The position numbers and the translations under genes are program-made. From Nitrospira sp. (lineage in GTDB: Bacteria; Nitrospirota; Nitrospiria; Nitrospirales; Nitrospiraceae): a DNA stretch of 5,544 bases. This document shows, in pieces, positions 2,957-5,544 of this stretch (position 1 is the stretch's first letter; each line of letters opens with the position of its first letter). The DNA lies in assembly GCA_024998705.1 (NCBI GenBank), contig JACOEF010000150.1, forward strand, positions 1-5,544, given 5' to 3'. The notes beneath the pieces are model-generated. The model did no database searches, was not told the DNA's origin, and saw only the letters and a list, made by a program, of their open reading frames with translations.

Positions 2957-5544
2957 TTATGTCAGAATCGCGTGTGATCTTGCCGCATGATCGAGCACCT
3001 GCTGAATGTGCACATCCACCTGTCTGATCACCGACGGGGAGACGGCATAGCCGTCGCTCTCGTAAGTCAGAATGGGCATACCCTGCCGGGTACTGAGCGG
3101 TTTCAGAATGGCCTCTGAAATCCGGAAGGGGAGGCAGTTGAACGGCCCGATGAGGATCAGTCCGTCATACCCTTCGCGAGCGGCATCGAGTCCCTTGCCG
3201 ATGGTGGGCAGGAGTTCGCCCCAGATCGTGCGGGACACATGTTCGGCGCCCTTGTGAAAGACGGTAGAGGCGGCGTTCGGCCCTGCTACCATGAGGCCGG
3301 TTTTCTGAAACATCCCGCGGTAATGTTCCTCCACGCCCTGCAACAGCTGATGGCCGGCCCATTGCTGCAGGTACTGTCGACCTTCCGGTTCAAAGATTCT
3401 GGTGCAGGCCTTGGCCATGGCGAAGCCGCCCGGTTCCACTCCCCACTGCTTCGCAGTGGCGGCCATCTCGTCATAGGTGAAGTAGAGAAACAGATCGCTC
3501 AGATCGACCGGCTTGAGGATGATGCCTCGTTCTGCATAGCGGTCGCGCACGCCATCCATGAAGAACGAACTGAAGCGGGTGAAGAAATCGCCGGCCACGA
3601 CGACACGGGGGCAGGTCAACGGATCTTTGAGTCGCGGGATTGCCGCCACGCGATCGACGAAGGCGGGCAACGCAGCATGAAATTCCTCCACCGACCGTGC
3701 ATTCTCCACGAAGTGTTGCCACTCCTCCTTCAAGTGCTCGATGCTTCCTGGACGTCCCACGACACGCAGGACATGGTCGATTTCTACCAGCACGTCTCCG
3801 ATGACGATGGCCGGAGAGAAGGCTCGCGTCAGGCGTTCCTTGTCGAAACCGAGGTATTGGTTTTCCTCACGGGGATCGAAGAGGAAGACGTCGGCCAAGC
3901 GCTGCTCGATGATAAACCGTTCCAAATAGCCCATGTAGGAATCACTCACGCAGGGGGCCCCGCCCCGCAGCATATACAAGCCCGCGACCTCACCGGGCCG
4001 TCGCTGCTCGCTGACCTGAAGCAGTTGTCCGATGCAGATCGGCAACGGCAGACACTCCCGGCCTGAGGTGTATTGGAGACCCCGGTCGAGCTGCGCGCGG
4101 TTCAGTGGCAGGATGAGTCCGGGATGTAACCCGAGCCAGCGGGAGGCCATGGTGACCGCCTGGGTGTGATACGGGGAGAAGTTCGGAAAATAGATCGTGA
4201 CCTGCGGATCGGTCAGATGGGTCTGCTCCCCGTTGGAACGGACGATCCGGCCTTCCGAGAGGAGTCGGCAGGCGGTGAACGGCTCGCCGGGGCGATGGTG
4301 CTTGTCTTGGTAGTTGCCGATGATGTCGAGAAAAGCCTCAAGCCTGGTCTGGACTCCGGCATCGGCGGTGTGTGCGTCGATCTCCAGAATCATATAGGGT
4401 TTCGAGCCCATTTCGGAGGCCAGGGTGGCATGGGTAAAGGCATCGATGGTGCAACTGAAGTTGCTGACGCTCAACAGGAACAGATTGGGATGCTGCTTGG
4501 CAATCGCCGCGGCATTCAAGATCTGGTTCGCAAAGTGCCAGGACGTGGGACCTTCTCCGACCGGTAGCAGGCAGTCGGCAGGAATCACCGCCACCCCCAT
4601 GCTGGAGAGTTTTTGGCCCACCGATTGCGAGGCTTCCGGCGTAAAGGCGTTATAGCTGTGGCCGGCCAGGAGGATCGCGGGTTTGTCTTCCGCGATGGCC
4701 GCTGCCAGTGCCTGTTGGCCCATCTCACTGAGGGTACGCTCAGCGAAGGTCTGGGCCTCGACGGCCGCTCTCCAGGCTGCTTCCGCCGCTTCCTGTGTGA
4801 CACCAAGGTTCTGCATGGCCGAGTCGATGAGGCCGGAGCAGCTGCCGTATCCGTTCGTGAAATCCAGGACCGGTGAAAGCAGGCGACAGCTTGGAAATGC
4901 TTTGGCCAGGAAATAGGGCTCCGCTTGGGTGATGGGGCAGAGGTACGATTCCCGGCAGTGGTTCGGATGGGGCATGCGCACGACATGCGGAATGAAGATC
5001 AGTTCGACTCCCCGACGCATAAGATCCAGCACAGCGCCGTGGGCGATCTGCGCAGGGAAGCAGAATCCTGAGTTGGACGTGAGGTCGCCCCGCGGGTCCA
5101 CGTCCGAGAGCAGCACTTCCATGCCCAGGTGAGCAAAGAAGGTGGAGTAGAGCGGAAACAATGAATGGGTCGTCAGTGCCCTGGGGATGCCGATGCGTGT
5201 GCCGTTAACCACTGTGGTTCCCGTCGTGCGGCCCAACGATTCCCGCACAAACGCTTTGGCGCTTTCGTATGCCGGTCCGACTCCCCAGTGCTTGCGCTCG
5301 ATTCGCGCTTGCTTAGGTGTGGCGGCGGGCAGGCCTCGGGGAGCCTGAAAGAAAATCTCGGCTCGTTTCTCGACCAGGTCTGTCACGCCGGCGGTGCGGG
5401 CTTTCCGTTTCCACACATTCTCATACAGGCTGCAGCGGCCGCCGAATGGAAAGCGGCGTCCCGCGACCATGAACCGGTCGATGCTGCAGTACATTTTGCA
5501 GGCCCCGCAGGTGAAGCGGCCGACAAGCTGCATGTCTGGAGTGC
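2957..5544 (-). CDS. Giant CoA-activase / 2-hydroxyacyl-CoA dehydratase-related protein (COG3580/COG3581 type), N-terminus beyond the right edge
   Basis: The frame is open from the right edge to TAA at 2959-2957. Residue numbers here count from the ATG at 5533. That ATG has no Shine-Dalgarno and is preceded by open in-frame codons (T-P-D), so it is probably an internal Met. Family members of about 1400-1500 residues carry one or two BadF/BcrA-type ATPase (activase) domains before this point. Visible in order: a CxxCxxxC motif with a later GGRC cysteine (C9, C12, C16, C34), a likely Fe-S site; a DUF2229 (PF09989) region from about 111, RIGIPRALTTHSLFPLYSTF, with C158-F-P and C199-P; and residues 353-400 with NFSCTIDAF (C361) and LEIDAHTADAGVQTRLEAFL, a COG3581 hallmark. 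Next comes SGRECLPLP (C494) and GGAPC (C528), resembling dehydratase HgdB-type segments, and near the end IGPFNCLPFRISEAIL (C800). There is no signal peptide or membrane segment, so it is cytoplasmic. Activases hydrolyse ATP to drive low-potential electrons into a dehydratase or reductase; the substrate here is unknown. The mlaC-like gene follows after 28 bp. The family is confident; the reaction is not. Confidence 0.9.
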   Translation of the reverse strand, partial: TPDMQLVGRFTCGACKMYCSIDRFMVAGRRFPFGGRCSLYENVWKRKARTAGVTDLVEKRAEIFFQAPRGLPAATPKQARIERKHWGVGPAYESAKAFVRESLGRTTGTTVVNGTRIGIPRALTTHSLFPLYSTFFAHLGMEVLLSDVDPRGDLTSNSGFCFPAQIAHGAVLDLMRRGVELIFIPHVVRMPHPNHCRESYLCPITQAEPYFLAKAFPSCRLLSPVLDFTNGYGSCSGLIDSAMQNLGVTQEAAEAAWRAAVEAQTFAERTLSEMGQQALAAAIAEDKPAILLAGHSYNAFTPEASQSVGQKLSSMGVAVIPADCLLPVGEGPTSWHFANQILNAAAIAKQHPNLFLLSVSNFSCTIDAFTHATLASEMGSKPYMILEIDAHTADAGVQTRLEAFLDIIGNYQDKHHRPGEPFTACRLLSEGRIVRSNGEQTHLTDPQVTIYFPNFSPYHTQAVTMASRWLGLHPGLILPLNRAQLDRGLQYTSGRECLPLPICIGQLLQVSEQRRPGEVAGLYMLRGGAPCVSDSYMGYLERFIIEQRLADVFLFDPREENQYLGFDKERLTRAFSPAIVIGDVLVEIDHVLRVVGRPGSIEHLKEEWQHFVENARSVEEFHAALPAFVDRVAAIPRLKDPLTCPRVVVAGDFFTRFSSFFMDGVRDRYAERGIILKPVDLSDLFLYFTYDEMAATAKQWGVEPGGFAMAKACTRIFEPEGRQYLQQWAGHQLLQGVEEHYRGMFQKTGLMVAGPNAASTVFHKGAEHVSRTIWGELLPTIGKGLDAAREGYDGLILIGPFNCLPFRISEAILKPLSTRQGMPILTYESDGYAVSPSVIRQVDVHIQQVLDHAARSHAILT

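Noticed and set aside
3239..4066. Plus-strand ORF of 275 codons
   Set aside because: It lies wholly antisense to the conserved activase-family gene, is rich in His, Asp, Gly and Gln as expected of an antisense frame, and has no ribosome binding site or family resemblance.

Overview
The window is GC-rich bacterial DNA whose best-supported genes lie on the minus strand in its right half. The organism is not settled by the sequence. A very long hydroxyacyl-CoA-dehydratase-activase-type protein, a solitary MlaC-type lipid-binding protein and a small secreted protein together fit Nitrospira or a related Nitrospirota, but that is recollection and inference, not a marker-gene result.

Left edge (1-265): the N-terminal 64 codons of a ribbon-helix-helix antitoxin run leftwards out of the window. 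Its promoter is readable (TTGACG, 17-bp spacer, TACACT). Two CACTGTG repeats one helical turn apart and overlapping small palindromes lie between the -10 box and the Shine-Dalgarno, as expected for an autoregulated toxin-antitoxin operon. The partner toxin would lie beyond position 1.

Positions 300-1466 hold no gene I can support. From about 316 to 499 there is a series of short direct repeats of the type TNAGGACAG, the last four copies 18 to 20 bp apart. This resembles the multi-site end of an IS21-like or Tn7-like transposable element, without any transposase gene in view. At 577-600 there is an imperfect palindrome resembling a dispersed repeat seen in many bacterial genomes. The remainder looks like decayed or non-coding sequence.

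Positions 1467-2058 (plus strand): a doubtful 49-codon ORF is followed 19 bp later by a well-supported 140-residue exported protein with a strong ribosome binding site and signal peptide. That gene converges with the minus-strand genes across a 216-bp spacer that has no obvious terminator.

Positions 2275-5544 (minus strand): transcription enters from the right edge through the C-terminal 860 or so residues of a giant CoA-activase-family protein (cysteine motif, DUF2229 region, then dehydratase-subunit-like segments). After 28 bp it continues into a complete mlaC-like gene. The two are almost certainly co-transcribed. The first is a probable cytoplasmic iron-sulphur redox protein; the second is a periplasmic phospholipid carrier that here lacks its usual mlaFED transporter neighbours, at least downstream.
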